A stretch of DNA of 64,000 bases from assembly GCA_963677655.1 (NCBI GenBank), contig OY782088.1; one strand, 5' to 3'. The first letter of the stretch is position 1, and each line of letters starts with the position of its first letter. The translations under genes and the position numbers were made by a program. The notes beneath the pieces are model-generated. The model did no database searches and had not been told where the DNA came from. It saw nothing but the letters and a program-made list of their open reading frames with translations. Source of the stretch: Saccharicrinis sp963677655. Its GTDB lineage: Bacteria; Bacteroidota; Bacteroidia; Bacteroidales; Marinilabiliaceae. Positions 28,587-37,805 of the stretch are shown piece after piece.

Positions 28587-29873
28587 ATGAATAATAGCAA
28601 AAACCTTGTTGGTAGAAATTCATTAATAATCTCAATACTGGGCCTTATAACAGTGCAGGCTCTTATTCATATAGGATATCTTAAAAACGAATATTGGAAT
28701 ATACTATTATCCGGCTTTGAGGCTGCAACTATTGGTGGTTTTGCTGATTGGTTTGCAGTAAGTGCTTTATTTCGTGAAATTCCTATTCCTATTATTAAAA
28801 AACATACAAATATTATTGTCAGCAACAGAATAAAATTAACAAATGGAGTTGTTGATTTAGTAACCAACAAATGGTTATCTCCGGAAATTATCAAAGAGAA
28901 AATATCTGATATTCAAATTGTAAAAAACATCCTTAAAACACTTAAAGAGCGTCAAAACAAGGTGAAAGTAATTGGTTTTATAAAAGATATCATAAACCGT
29001 CTAACATCCAACATTGACAATCCTGAAGTTTCTAAACTATTACAAACTCTATTAAAAGATCAATTAAAAGGATTTGATTTTGCAACACCATTAGGCCAGT
29101 GGGTAAAGAAATCAATAGACAATGGAGATCATAATCAATTATGGGAAATGATATTGAATTCTGCAGAAAAGACAATAAATAACGCAGAAACCAAAACTAT
29201 TCTCCTGACCGCGGTCGGTAAACAAATGAATGATTATAAAGAAGAAGGGTTTTTCAAACGTTTATTTGTGGGAGTTGGAGAGAAGGCAGGTGCAATAGAC
29301 AATCAATCTATTGTTGAAAAAATAATCATTTCAATAAATAATACTATAAATGAAGCTAAAGGAAATCCTAATCATCCACTACGACAAAAATTTGATCATA
29401 ACATACTTGAATTTGCTCAGAAATTAATTAATGGAGACAAGGATGCAACCGCTATTATTGATGATTTAAAAATCAGGCTTGTAGATAACACGGATACAAA
29501 TAATATTATGCAAATCGTATTAGCTAATATTAAAACAACATTGGCACATCAGCTTAATAACAATAATACTCCATTGACTAAGTTCATAAATCAAAATGTT
29601 GAAAAACTAATAAATGAATTAGAAACAGACACTACTCAACAAACTAAAATTGATGACTGGATTAAAGATACTGTTGAAAATCTTATTATTAAATATCATC
29701 ACGAAATAGGTGAAATGGTAAGATTAAGCATGTCAAAACTTAACGATTATGAGCTGGTCAATCAAATTGAAGAAAAAGTAGGAAACGACCTTCAATTTAT
29801 TAGATTAAATGGTGCGGTTGTGGGTGGTTTTGTGGGAATGGTTATTTCTTTAATTCGATTGATGTTACTTTAA
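28587..29873 (+). CDS. DUF445 family membrane protein
   Basis: 428 residues from the ATG at 28587 (MNNSKNL); the open frame extends upstream, but those residues lack a plausible signal. N-terminal helices at about 12-30 and 40-60 surround the DUF445 signature GFEAATIGGFADWFAVSALFRE. A long helical, coiled-coil-like middle follows, and the C-terminal membrane helix (NGAVVGGFVGMVISLIRLM) closes the protein. The DUF445 family is widespread and uncharacterised, with both termini in the membrane. Confidence 0.85.
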   Translation: MNNSKNLVGRNSLIISILGLITVQALIHIGYLKNEYWNILLSGFEAATIGGFADWFAVSALFREIPIPIIKKHTNIIVSNRIKLTNGVVDLVTNKWLSPEIIKEKISDIQIVKNILKTLKERQNKVKVIGFIKDIINRLTSNIDNPEVSKLLQTLLKDQLKGFDFATPLGQWVKKSIDNGDHNQLWEMILNSAEKTINNAETKTILLTAVGKQMNDYKEEGFFKRLFVGVGEKAGAIDNQSIVEKIIISINNTINEAKGNPNHPLRQKFDHNILEFAQKLINGDKDATAIIDDLKIRLVDNTDTNNIMQIVLANIKTTLAHQLNNNNTPLTKFINQNVEKLINELETDTTQQTKIDDWIKDTVENLIIKYHHEIGEMVRLSMSKLNDYELVNQIEEKVGNDLQFIRLNGAVVGGFVGMVISLIRLMLL

Positions 29874-29912
29874 ATGTAAGCATTCAAGGATTTCCAAAGC
29901 AGGCGCATATGT

Positions 29913-30250
29913 AATCCGACATCATTAAAAAACTATTACCTAATTGTACATTTTTTTACTGCCCGGAATGCAATTCCTTATCTTTTTCCTTAACAAATAC
30001 ACAATCTCATTTTGCAATATTTGATACTGTTTTACAGCTCACTTATTGCACGGAAAGAATTTCCGCCCTTACAACTGTGCTAGAACGGTAAAAATCTTGT
30101 TAATCCTGTCATTAATTCTATGCTTTAATTGACACGGGAATTATTAACATACTTTTGTTGACAGGATTTCAGGATTTTCAGGCTTGATTTACATCTTGTA
30201 AATCAAAAAGCTAGCACATTTGTAATCCGGTATCATTAAAAAACTGTGAC
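29913..30250. repeat. Long intergenic repeat, copy A (palindrome-containing)
   Basis: About 340 bp, nearly repeated at 30410-30755. It is built from short perfect palindromes with 3-nt loops: GGAAT-GCA-ATTCC and CGGAAA-GAA-TTTCCG. It also has a longer inverted pair of AATCCTGT-type and CAGGATTTCAGGATT-type motifs about 70 nt apart. No coding capacity beyond chance. Confidence 0.9.
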
Positions 30251-30261
30251 CTCCAAAGCAG

Positions 30262-30282
30262 GCGCGGATTTGCAATCCGTGC
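30262..30282. repeat. REP-like palindrome
   Basis: CGGATT-TGC-AATCCG, flanked by GCG and TGC. Degenerate relatives occur at the edges of the large repeats (near 29905, 30230, 30405 and 30725), and a good copy lies at 37011-37027. Confidence 0.75.
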
Positions 30283-30409
30283 TCCATTTACATTATTAAA
30301 AACATTCAAGCTCTATAGAATAGAAAACAGGATTTTTTTAAAGATTATTGCTTCGCTCAGCATAATTAAAATGAATTTTACTTCTGTGTTCGCTTATCGT
30401 AATAATTGC

Positions 30410-30755
30410 AATCCGACATCATTAAAAAACTATTACCTAATTGTACATTTTTTTACTGCCCGGAATGCAATTCCTTATCGATTATCATAGGAAATACACA
30501 ATCTCATTTTGCAATATTTGATACTGTTTTACAGCTCACTTATTGCTCGGAAAAAATTTCCGCGTTTACAACTGTGCCAAAGCGGAAAAAATCCTGTTAA
30601 TCTTGTTAATCCTGTCATTCATTCTATGCTTTAAATGAAACGGGAATTATTAATATACTTTTGTTGGCAGGATTTCAGGATTTACAGGCTTAATTTACAT
30701 CTTGTAAATCAAAAAGCTAGCACATTTGTAATCTGGTATCATTAAAAACTGTGAC
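30410..30755. repeat. Long intergenic repeat, copy B
   Basis: Second copy of 29913-30250, offset by about 497 bp. It has the same order of palindromes; the third is CGGAAA-AAA-TTTCCG. An apparent 64-residue open frame within it (30406-30600) is composed entirely of repeat and is not a gene. Confidence 0.9.
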
Positions 30756-30756
30756 T

Positions 30757-30893
30757 TCAATTGTATTGTTTATTACTACCCGGAATGCAATTCCTTATCG
30801 ATTACCATAAGAAATACACAATCTCATTCTACAACTTATAACATTGATTTACAACATGCTCATTGCACGGAAAATATTTCCGCGCTTACAATA
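30757..30893. repeat. Long intergenic repeat, partial copy C
   Basis: Truncated third copy following directly after B. It carries the GGAAT-GCA-ATTCC palindrome and CGGAAA-ATA-TTTCCG. Confidence 0.8.
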
Positions 30894-31042
30894 ATTCATA
30901 CTTTTACTTTGATAATTTTTTGAGTTAGAAACAATAATTGAAATAATTAAACTCACGATTCGCATAAGTCAATAGTGATCAGTATATTTATTCATTTTAA
31001 GCTACACTTATATATTGCTTAATACATAGAACAAGCTAAAAG

Positions 31043-31070
31043 TGATCTTTCTCATTCGAGAAAATGATCA
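31043..31070. promoter_or_regulatory. Hairpin upstream of the CHASE kinase gene
   Basis: TGATCTTTCTC / GAGAAAATGATCA (2-nt bulge, 4-nt loop), ending 49 nt before the start codon. It could be an operator or leader structure. Confidence 0.35.
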
Positions 31071-31119
31071 GTTTTTACAAGTTCCAAATGACAATTAAAA
31101 GCAAAATTAATTAGAGTAT

Positions 31120-32922
31120 ATGAAAACTCACCAAAGAAATATTGTATTAGCATTATTAATCTTTATTGTAGGATTAACAATTACAATTTTTGCTACGCAA
31201 TATTCTAAAGCACTATTGGAAAGGCAACGCCAAAAGGATTATAAGATTTTTTGTAATGAGATTTCATTCAATATTAAAAAACGCCTTGATTTTCATGCTC
31301 AATTATTGCGTGATATTTCCTCATTTGTAAGCTCTTCTGATACCGTAACAAAAGAAGAATGGGAAAGTTATATCAATCTTAGCAACATTAGCAAAAACCT
31401 ACCTGGATATCAAGGTATTGGTTATAATATTTTAATCCCCAAAGATCAACTTAATAGTCATATAAAACATTTCAGAAAAATATATAAAGATTACACTATT
31501 ACTCCTGAATACGATAGAGAAGAGTACTCTTCAATAATATATTTAGAACCGCAGGATGAACTTAATATAAAAGCAATAGGTTATGATACCTTCCAGGAAC
31601 CGGTAAGAAGAAAAGCCATGCAAAAAGCATGTGACCTAAACCGATCTGTTTTAACCGGAAAATTAATCCTTGTTCAAGAATCAGATACAAATATCCAAGC
31701 TGGTGTAATCATGTATGCTCCTGTTTACCAAAGAGGTTTGCCATTAACGAATATGGAGGAAAGACGAGCAGCGCTTAAAGGATGGGTAAGCAGTCCATAT
31801 AGAATGAATGATTTATTGGATAACATTATTGGTAGTTGGAACTTACTTGAGGATAAAAATATTTCTCTGAAAATATACGATGGGGATAATATAACAGATC
31901 AAAACAAACTTTTTGATAGCGAAACAGCAAAAGCAGTTTCTAACAATTCAAAAGTAATCAATAGTTTAAACCTAAAGGTTGATCTTTACGGAAGACATTG
32001 GACTTTGGTTTATACGCACATCATCAGCAAGCCTCCTTTTCTTACAAATAAAGTAAAAGTAATCTTTACAAGCGGTTTAATTATTAGTTTGCTTTTGTCA
32101 TTATTAGTTCTGGCTCTATTAAACACTAAAAATACAGCTAAACAGATGGCATTAAAATTAACTAATGATCTATCTGTTAAAAATGCAGAATTAGAGTTGG
32201 CAAAGAATAAAGCAGAAGAAAGTGACCGGCTTAAATCTATATTTTTAATGAATATGTCTCACGAAATCCGTACTCCAATGAATGGAATATTAGGATTTTT
32301 AGATTTATTAAAAAGTCCTGATTTAACCAGAGATACCAGTAATAGCTATATAGATATTATTTCAAAAAGTGGGGAAAGATTACTCGAGACAATTAATGAT
32401 ATCATAGAAATTTCAAAAATAGAATCGGAAAAAGTAAAACTCCATTTGCAGAAAGTAAATTTAGATGAAACATTACAGTTTATTTCTAACTTTTTTAAAA
32501 CAGAAACTAAAGCTAAAGGTTTGGATTTTGAAATAATAAATAAAATCAAAAGCCCTGAATGTTTTATAAAAACAGATAAAATAAAACTGGAAAGTATCTT
32601 AACTAACCTGGTAAAGAATGCTATCAAATTTACGAATAAAGGTTCTATTACAATTCGCTATTTTATTGACAATGATAATTTAGTATTTATTATTAACGAC
32701 ACTGGAATCGGAATTCCTTCAGAAAACATTGATTCTATTTTCAATTATTTTGTTCAAGTAAAATTAAATAATGGAAACAGACATGAGGGTTCCGGTCTGG
32801 GCCTTTCAATTGTTAATGCCTATATTAATGCATTAGGAGGAAGTATAGAGGTGGAAAGTAAAGTAAACAAAGGAACAACCTTTACATTTTCTATCCCTTA
32901 TTTACCTGTCGATGATATTTAA
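31120..32922 (+). CDS. CHASE-domain hybrid-less sensor histidine kinase
   Basis: 600 residues. A membrane helix at about 8-27 is followed by an extracytoplasmic CHASE domain (about 50-265, with LPGYQGIGYNILIP, DREEYSSIIYLEP and AGVIMYAPVYQRG), a second helix at about 313-334 and a short coiled coil. The HisKA domain has MSHEIRTPMNGI (His381), and the HATPase domain has NLVKNAIKFT, NDTGIGIP and GSGLGLSIV. No receiver domain is attached and no response regulator is adjacent, so it is an orphan kinase. CHASE domains bind small molecules such as cytokinin-like compounds or peptides; the ligand here is unknown. Confidence 0.9.
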   Translation: MKTHQRNIVLALLIFIVGLTITIFATQYSKALLERQRQKDYKIFCNEISFNIKKRLDFHAQLLRDISSFVSSSDTVTKEEWESYINLSNISKNLPGYQGIGYNILIPKDQLNSHIKHFRKIYKDYTITPEYDREEYSSIIYLEPQDELNIKAIGYDTFQEPVRRKAMQKACDLNRSVLTGKLILVQESDTNIQAGVIMYAPVYQRGLPLTNMEERRAALKGWVSSPYRMNDLLDNIIGSWNLLEDKNISLKIYDGDNITDQNKLFDSETAKAVSNNSKVINSLNLKVDLYGRHWTLVYTHIISKPPFLTNKVKVIFTSGLIISLLLSLLVLALLNTKNTAKQMALKLTNDLSVKNAELELAKNKAEESDRLKSIFLMNMSHEIRTPMNGILGFLDLLKSPDLTRDTSNSYIDIISKSGERLLETINDIIEISKIESEKVKLHLQKVNLDETLQFISNFFKTETKAKGLDFEIINKIKSPECFIKTDKIKLESILTNLVKNAIKFTNKGSITIRYFIDNDNLVFIINDTGIGIPSENIDSIFNYFVQVKLNNGNRHEGSGLGLSIVNAYINALGGSIEVESKVNKGTTFTFSIPYLPVDDI

Positions 32923-33029
32923 TTACATTTGAAAAAACTAGGCATGAATTTAATTATACACTTAAAATAATTATTCATAAAGGTCATGAGATTATGATCG
33001 AATAATACTTGTATCAATAAACCCAAATC

Positions 33030-33071
33030 TATTCATCTGAATTCTATTGGATTTCAGAAATCAGATGAATA
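33030..33071. promoter_or_regulatory. Perfect 11-bp inverted repeat in the BspA-like gene leader
   Basis: TATTCATCTGA and TCAGATGAATA separated by 20 nt, ending 16 nt before the start codon. It could form a hairpin that masks the ribosome-binding region, or serve as an operator. Confidence 0.5.
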
Positions 33072-33087
33072 CAAAATAAACCTTATT

Positions 33088-35931
33088 ATGATCAAACTTT
33101 TACCGCAACAGAAACAACTTAGAAACCTGTTATTAAGCTTATTTTTTCTTACATCACTTAGTGTCATAGGACAAAATGTTCCGTTTATTACAACCTGGAA
33201 CACGGGAGAAGGAGGTAATATTTCTATTCCTATAAATTCTCTATATACATACAATTACCATGTTATAGTAAAAAATACCAATGAAGAAGTTCTATCTGAA
33301 CAAGATGCAACAAATAATCTAATAATAAATGACTTACCTACAAACAGTGTTATAACAGTAGAAATAACAGGAGTATTTCCTGCCATTAGTCTTTTTTATA
33401 ACCAGGACTTTGCAATAAAAATACTTAATATAAATCAGTGGGGAAATATACAGTGGCAAAGTATGAATCATGCATTTGGGAACTGTACAAACCTAGCCTG
33501 TACTGCAACAGATGTTCCTGACTTAAGCAATGTAACTGATATGAATGCAATGTTTGTAAACGCTACATATTTTACCGGTGATATATCAAACTGGGATGTT
33601 AGCAATGTAACTGATATGAGCTTCATGTTTTTTCAAAACGAAAATTTCAACTGTGACTTATCTAATTGGAACGTGAGCAATGTTACAGCAACGAATGCTA
33701 TGTTTTTTGGAGCAAAAAGTTTTAATGGAGATATTTCATCTTGGGATGTGAGTAATGTAACAAGTATGCAGTCCATGTTCAGTAATGCAGAAACCTTTAA
33801 TGCTGACATATCTGATTGGAATGTAAGTAAAGCTACAAGCTTGAGCTACATGTTTCAAAATGCAACTAGTTTTAATAGCGAATTAACTGACTGGGATGTG
33901 AGCAATGTTACTTGGATGAATGGAATGTTTAATGGAGCCGCTAGCTTTAACAGAGATTTGTCATCTTGGGATGCTTATGTAGATGTAAAGAGAAATAATC
34001 TGTTTAACGAAGCAGGTGACACTTACTATACCATTACTTATAATAACGAAGGTACAGAAACCTTAGGTTTCTATCCTTCCGGACATGGTAATATCTCCTT
34101 AAGAAGATTAGACGATAAAGATGGTATTCCTTTTTTTGGGTGGAACAAAGCAGTAGATTTTAGTGGCGATATTATAACAAGCATTAAAGAAGGAGTTACT
34201 GAAGATATGACACTTTACGCTTGTTGGGGCAATCCTTTTACTACAACCTGGAATACAGGAGCAGATGGGAGTATTACCATACCAACAAATTCTGCTTATA
34301 CTTATAATTATCATGTTATAGTAAAAAACACAAATGCTGAAATTATATCAGAGCATGATGCCACTGGCGAATTACTGATAAATAGTTTACCTACTGATGA
34401 AAATGTTTCAGTAGAAATCACAGGTACTTTTCCTGCTATCTATTTTTATAATTCAGAAACAAGTAATAATGAAAAAATATTAAGTATTAATCAGTGGGGG
34501 GATATCCAATGGGAAAGCATGTCTGGTGCATTCTATGACTGTAGTAAATTAACTTCATCTGCCACAGATTCTCCGAATTTAAGTCATGTAACCAGTATGG
34601 AAAGGATGTTTCTTGGAGCAGAGAGTTTTAACGGAGATTTATCAGGTTGGGATGTTAGCAGTGTTACAAACATGTCATTAATATTTGATGGTGCTATTAG
34701 TTTTAATAGTGATCTGTCGTCTTGGGATGTAAGTAATGTAACAGACATGAGGTTCATGTTTAATGGAGCTACTAATTTTAATTGTGATTTATCGGCCTGG
34801 GAGGTAAGCCATGTTATGTATATGTTTGCAATGTTTTATGAGGCAACCAACTTTAATGGAGATATTTCACCGTGGAATGTAAGCAATGTTATAGATATGC
34901 GTACCATGTTTTATAAAGCCAATAATTTTAATTGCGATCTGTCTTCCTGGAATGTGAGTAATGTTACGGATATGAGTTACATGTTTTATGGAGCTACGAA
35001 TTTTAATTGTGACCTTTCTTCATGGGATGTTGGTAATGTAACCCAAATAGAAAGTATGTTTTATAAAGCTTCAAGTTTTAATAGTAAGTTATCAACCTGG
35101 GATATTGGAAATGTTACCAATATGAGTAATCTTTTTCGGGAAGCCACTAGTTTTAATAATGATATATCATCCTGGGATGTTAGCAATGTTACAAATATGA
35201 ATTACATGTTTCGTGAAGCAAGTAGTTTTAATGGTGATCTCTCATCATGGAATGTGGATAAAGTAACAAATATGTATGCAATGTTTGCAGAAGCTACCAG
35301 TTACAATAGCGATCTGTCAAATTGGAATGTAAGCAATGTAACTGATATGAGATACATGTTTTACAATGCTACAAATTTTAATAGAGACTTATCGGCTTGG
35401 GATGCTAAAGTAGATGTGAAAAGAGATAACATGTTTACCGGCGCAGGTGACACTTATTATACAATAACTTATAATAATGAGGGAAGTAAAACATTAGGAT
35501 TTTATCCGGCCGGACATAGCAATATTTCCCTGAAAACATTAGTTGCTACAGATGATTTTACTTTTTATGGATGGAATAAAGCAGCTGATTTTAGCGGTGA
35601 GATCATTACAAATATTGAACAAGGTGTTGCAGAAGATATGACATTATATGCACTCTGGTCAGAGGCAACTCTTTCCGAAGATAAAAGAGCAGAAAGCACC
35701 TGTTTCATTTATCCAAATCCCGTGGTTAACCTCTTATATATTAAAGGCAAAAACATAAATAATATTTATGCTACTCTTTATAATACTACAGGTATTGTTG
35801 TAGCAAAACTAACAATAAACGACTTAACTAATTCAGGAATTAACATGAGTAACTTTGCTCCGGGTATTTATATTGTACAAATAGAAAAAGCTGATGGTGA
35901 CCAGCAAAGTTTTAAAGTGGTTAAAAAATGA
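33088..35931 (+). CDS. BspA-like repeat surface protein with T9SS sorting domain
   Basis: 947 residues. A signal peptide (about 1-28, ending VIGQN) is followed by two tandem modules, about 31-375 and 378-855. Each opens with an FxTTWNTG motif and a GKINQWG-type segment, continues with BspA/DUF285 repeats of about 24 residues (WDVSNVTDMxxMF; six units in module 1, eleven in module 2) and ends with an InlB_B/Listeria-Bacteroides repeat (YTITYNNEG...LGFYPSGH). The C terminus is a type A T9SS sorting domain (YPNPVVNLLYIKG...FAPGIYIVQIEK), so the protein is exported by type IX secretion. BspA-like proteins mediate adhesion to host or other cells. Its stop overlaps the start of the Crp/Fnr gene. 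Confidence 0.88.
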   Translation: MIKLLPQQKQLRNLLLSLFFLTSLSVIGQNVPFITTWNTGEGGNISIPINSLYTYNYHVIVKNTNEEVLSEQDATNNLIINDLPTNSVITVEITGVFPAISLFYNQDFAIKILNINQWGNIQWQSMNHAFGNCTNLACTATDVPDLSNVTDMNAMFVNATYFTGDISNWDVSNVTDMSFMFFQNENFNCDLSNWNVSNVTATNAMFFGAKSFNGDISSWDVSNVTSMQSMFSNAETFNADISDWNVSKATSLSYMFQNATSFNSELTDWDVSNVTWMNGMFNGAASFNRDLSSWDAYVDVKRNNLFNEAGDTYYTITYNNEGTETLGFYPSGHGNISLRRLDDKDGIPFFGWNKAVDFSGDIITSIKEGVTEDMTLYACWGNPFTTTWNTGADGSITIPTNSAYTYNYHVIVKNTNAEIISEHDATGELLINSLPTDENVSVEITGTFPAIYFYNSETSNNEKILSINQWGDIQWESMSGAFYDCSKLTSSATDSPNLSHVTSMERMFLGAESFNGDLSGWDVSSVTNMSLIFDGAISFNSDLSSWDVSNVTDMRFMFNGATNFNCDLSAWEVSHVMYMFAMFYEATNFNGDISPWNVSNVIDMRTMFYKANNFNCDLSSWNVSNVTDMSYMFYGATNFNCDLSSWDVGNVTQIESMFYKASSFNSKLSTWDIGNVTNMSNLFREATSFNNDISSWDVSNVTNMNYMFREASSFNGDLSSWNVDKVTNMYAMFAEATSYNSDLSNWNVSNVTDMRYMFYNATNFNRDLSAWDAKVDVKRDNMFTGAGDTYYTITYNNEGSKTLGFYPAGHSNISLKTLVATDDFTFYGWNKAADFSGEIITNIEQGVAEDMTLYALWSEATLSEDKRAESTCFIYPNPVVNLLYIKGKNINNIYATLYNTTGIVVAKLTINDLTNSGINMSNFAPGIYIVQIEKADGDQQSFKVVKK

Positions 35932-36497
35932 ATGAATTAAAAGAAAATATCAGTTCGTATTTTGGCTTGTCTAATGAGGTGCTGGATACTATCTCCTCTT
36001 TGTTTGTGGAAACAGAACTTAAAAAAGGAGAATATTTTATTAAAGCCGGACAATATTGCGACAAGCTAAGTTTTATTCAGAGTGGTTTTATTCGGGTTTT
36101 TTCGGAGTTAAATCATAAAGAAGTAACTCAATGGATTGGATCAAAAAATTACTTCTTAACTGATATTTATAGCTTTCTGTTTAAACAAAGAGCCCGTTGG
36201 AACATTCAGGCACTTACTAACAGTAAGCTTTACACACTTGATAAGAACAACTATAATCAGTTAAAAACTGTTGTGCCCAACTGGGATGAAATAGAAAAAA
36301 AAATCATTGCGGGTTGTTTTATTACTTTGGAAGATAGGGTATTTGATCATCTTTCGTTGAGTGCGGAAGAACGTTATGATAAATTCTTTCAGCAAAACAA
36401 AGAACTTTTCAACCAGGTTCCCTTACAATATATCGCTTCAATGTTAGGTATGTCGCCTGAAACATTTAGCAGAATAAGAAATAAGAAAAACTCTTGA
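35928..36497 (+). CDS. Crp/Fnr-family transcriptional regulator
   Basis: 189 residues. An N-terminal cyclic-nucleotide-binding-like domain (about 15-120) is followed by a C-terminal helix-turn-helix (VPLQYIASMLGMSPETFSRIR). It has no N-terminal cysteine cluster, so it is not an oxygen sensor of the classical Fnr kind. The start overlaps the stop of the BspA-like gene by 4 nt (ATGA). A Crp/Fnr-type palindrome overlaps its own stop codon and lies upstream of the SRPBCC gene, which is probably its target. Confidence 0.85.
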   Translation: MNELKENISSYFGLSNEVLDTISSLFVETELKKGEYFIKAGQYCDKLSFIQSGFIRVFSELNHKEVTQWIGSKNYFLTDIYSFLFKQRARWNIQALTNSKLYTLDKNNYNQLKTVVPNWDEIEKKIIAGCFITLEDRVFDHLSLSAEERYDKFFQQNKELFNQVPLQYIASMLGMSPETFSRIRNKKNS

Positions 36498-36510
36498 TAT
36501 TTGTCAAGAG
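36491..36510. promoter_or_regulatory. Crp/Fnr-type operator upstream of the SRPBCC gene
   Basis: Perfect inverted repeat CTCTTGA-TATTTG-TCAAGAG. Its core TTGATATTTGTCAA differs from the FNR consensus TTGATnnnnATCAA at one position. A GAACTTTG sequence (36530-36537; one base off TAnnTTTG) would place the operator near -41, the classic activating position. Confidence 0.55.
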
Positions 36511-36552
36511 CAATGGCTCAATTCTGACCGAACTTTGTAAAAAACATCAATT

Positions 36553-36999
36553 ATGAAGAAGATAATTTTTACATCGATCCGAATTAATGCCTCTACAGAA
36601 GAGGTTTGGCAAATACTAACAGACTTTGAAAAATATCCACAGTGGAATCCATTTATAAAGTCCCTTTCCGGAGAAGTAAAAGAAGGAAGACAAATTACTG
36701 TAAGACTAAAAGGCATGACCTTCAAACCTATTGTAAAAACCTTTAACAAACACATAGAATTCAGATGGCTTGGCCATTTTGGGTTTAAAGGTTTATTTGA
36801 CGGAGAACATAGATTCTTCCTTAAGGATAATAGTGATGGAACTACAACTTTTGAGCACAGTGAAAATTTTAGCGGATTGTTGGTTAGATTGTTCTCTAAA
36901 AGTTTAGATCGCGATACTCAAAAAGGTTTTGAAGAAATGAATAAGGAAATTAAATTAAGGGCTGAAGAACTTTCAATAAATTACAATCATATTCTTTAA
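36553..36999 (+). CDS. SRPBCC (START/Bet v1-like) protein
   Basis: 148 residues. The N-terminal STEEVWQILTDFEKYPQWNPFI pattern, followed by a beta-sheet and a long C-terminal helix, marks a polyketide-cyclase/AHSA1-type SRPBCC fold. These small proteins bind hydrophobic ligands. It lies 55 nt after the Crp/Fnr gene behind an operator-like palindrome. A REP-like palindrome follows 12 nt after the stop. Confidence 0.78.
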   Translation: MKKIIFTSIRINASTEEVWQILTDFEKYPQWNPFIKSLSGEVKEGRQITVRLKGMTFKPIVKTFNKHIEFRWLGHFGFKGLFDGEHRFFLKDNSDGTTTFEHSENFSGLLVRLFSKSLDRDTQKGFEEMNKEIKLRAEELSINYNHIL

Positions 37000-37010
37000 A
37001 AATAATATGC

Positions 37011-37185
37011 ACGGATTTGTAATCCGTCCCCATTAATAACTCTTTTTTCAAATGTTATATTTTATTAATGACCGGAATGCAATTCCTTAAATATCTCATT
37101 AAGAAATAAACAATTTAAATTTTGTAATATATTATATTGATTTGTAGCTTACTCATTGCTCAGAAATCATTTCCAAGCTTGCAAT
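37011..37185. repeat. Dispersed palindrome repeat, copy D
   Basis: Begins with ACGGATT-TGT-AATCCGT (37011-37027) and continues with GACCGGAATGCAATTCCTT and a degenerate third palindrome. It is a related, diverged copy of the repeats at 29913-30893, placed between the SRPBCC and DHFR-like genes. Confidence 0.75.
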
Positions 37186-37209
37186 ATTCGAATAAAATAA
37201 AAGAATAAA

Positions 37210-37755
37210 ATGGATAATAATAAAAGTAACATCGTTTTCATTGCTAAAAGTTTAGATGGTTTTATTTCAGATAAAAATGGAGAACTGGATTGGTTACAAT
37301 CCATTCCCAATCCGGAGAATATTGATATGGGATATTCTGATTTCATGGAGAATATTGATGCGATTGTAATGGGACGAGTAACTTTTGAAACAGTTTGTAA
37401 TTTCGACATAGACTGGCCATATACAAAGCCTGTTTTTGTCCTTAGTAATACAATGAAGTCTGTAAATACAAAGTATCAAGATAAAATAGAATTGATAAAT
37501 GGCAATCTGAAAAATATCATTAATGACTTAAACCATAGAGGTTATAACCGTATATATATTGATGGAGGCAGAACCATACAAAGCTTTCTAAGAGAAGACT
37601 TAATTGATGAACTCATTATTACTACTATTCCCGTTTTGCTTGGTGGTGGAAGTCCATTGTTTTCAAATATACCTATGTCAATAAATTTAGAGCATGTAAA
37701 AACCAAAGTATTTTTAAATCAAATCGTTCAAAGTCATTATCTTAGAAGAAAATAA
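37210..37755 (+). CDS. Dihydrofolate reductase family protein (RibD C-terminal-like)
   Basis: 181 residues. It begins with VFIAKSLDGFISDKNGELDWL, contains AIVMGRVTFETV and ends with IYIDGGRTIQSFL and LGGGSPLF, all signatures of the RibD C-terminal/DHFR-like family (YyaP/YwjB type). An NADPH-dependent reductase is expected; the substrate is unknown. It stands alone between the dispersed repeat and the next gene. Confidence 0.82.
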   Translation: MDNNKSNIVFIAKSLDGFISDKNGELDWLQSIPNPENIDMGYSDFMENIDAIVMGRVTFETVCNFDIDWPYTKPVFVLSNTMKSVNTKYQDKIELINGNLKNIINDLNHRGYNRIYIDGGRTIQSFLREDLIDELIITTIPVLLGGGSPLFSNIPMSINLEHVKTKVFLNQIVQSHYLRRK

Positions 37756-37805
37756 TAATTAACATCTGCAATCTACTCAACTTCATTTGTTAAAAAATAA
37801 TCTAT

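Noticed and set aside
30406..30600. 64-residue open frame in the repeat island
   Set aside because: Made entirely of repeat sequence. No conserved protein and no start signal.
29913..30893. CRISPR array
   Set aside because: Units are about 340 bp with internal palindromes. There are no regular 20-50-nt repeats with unique spacers and no cas genes.
33600..35400. DNA tandem repeats as a CRISPR or minisatellite
   Set aside because: They encode the DUF285 repeats of a surface protein and are diverged at DNA level.
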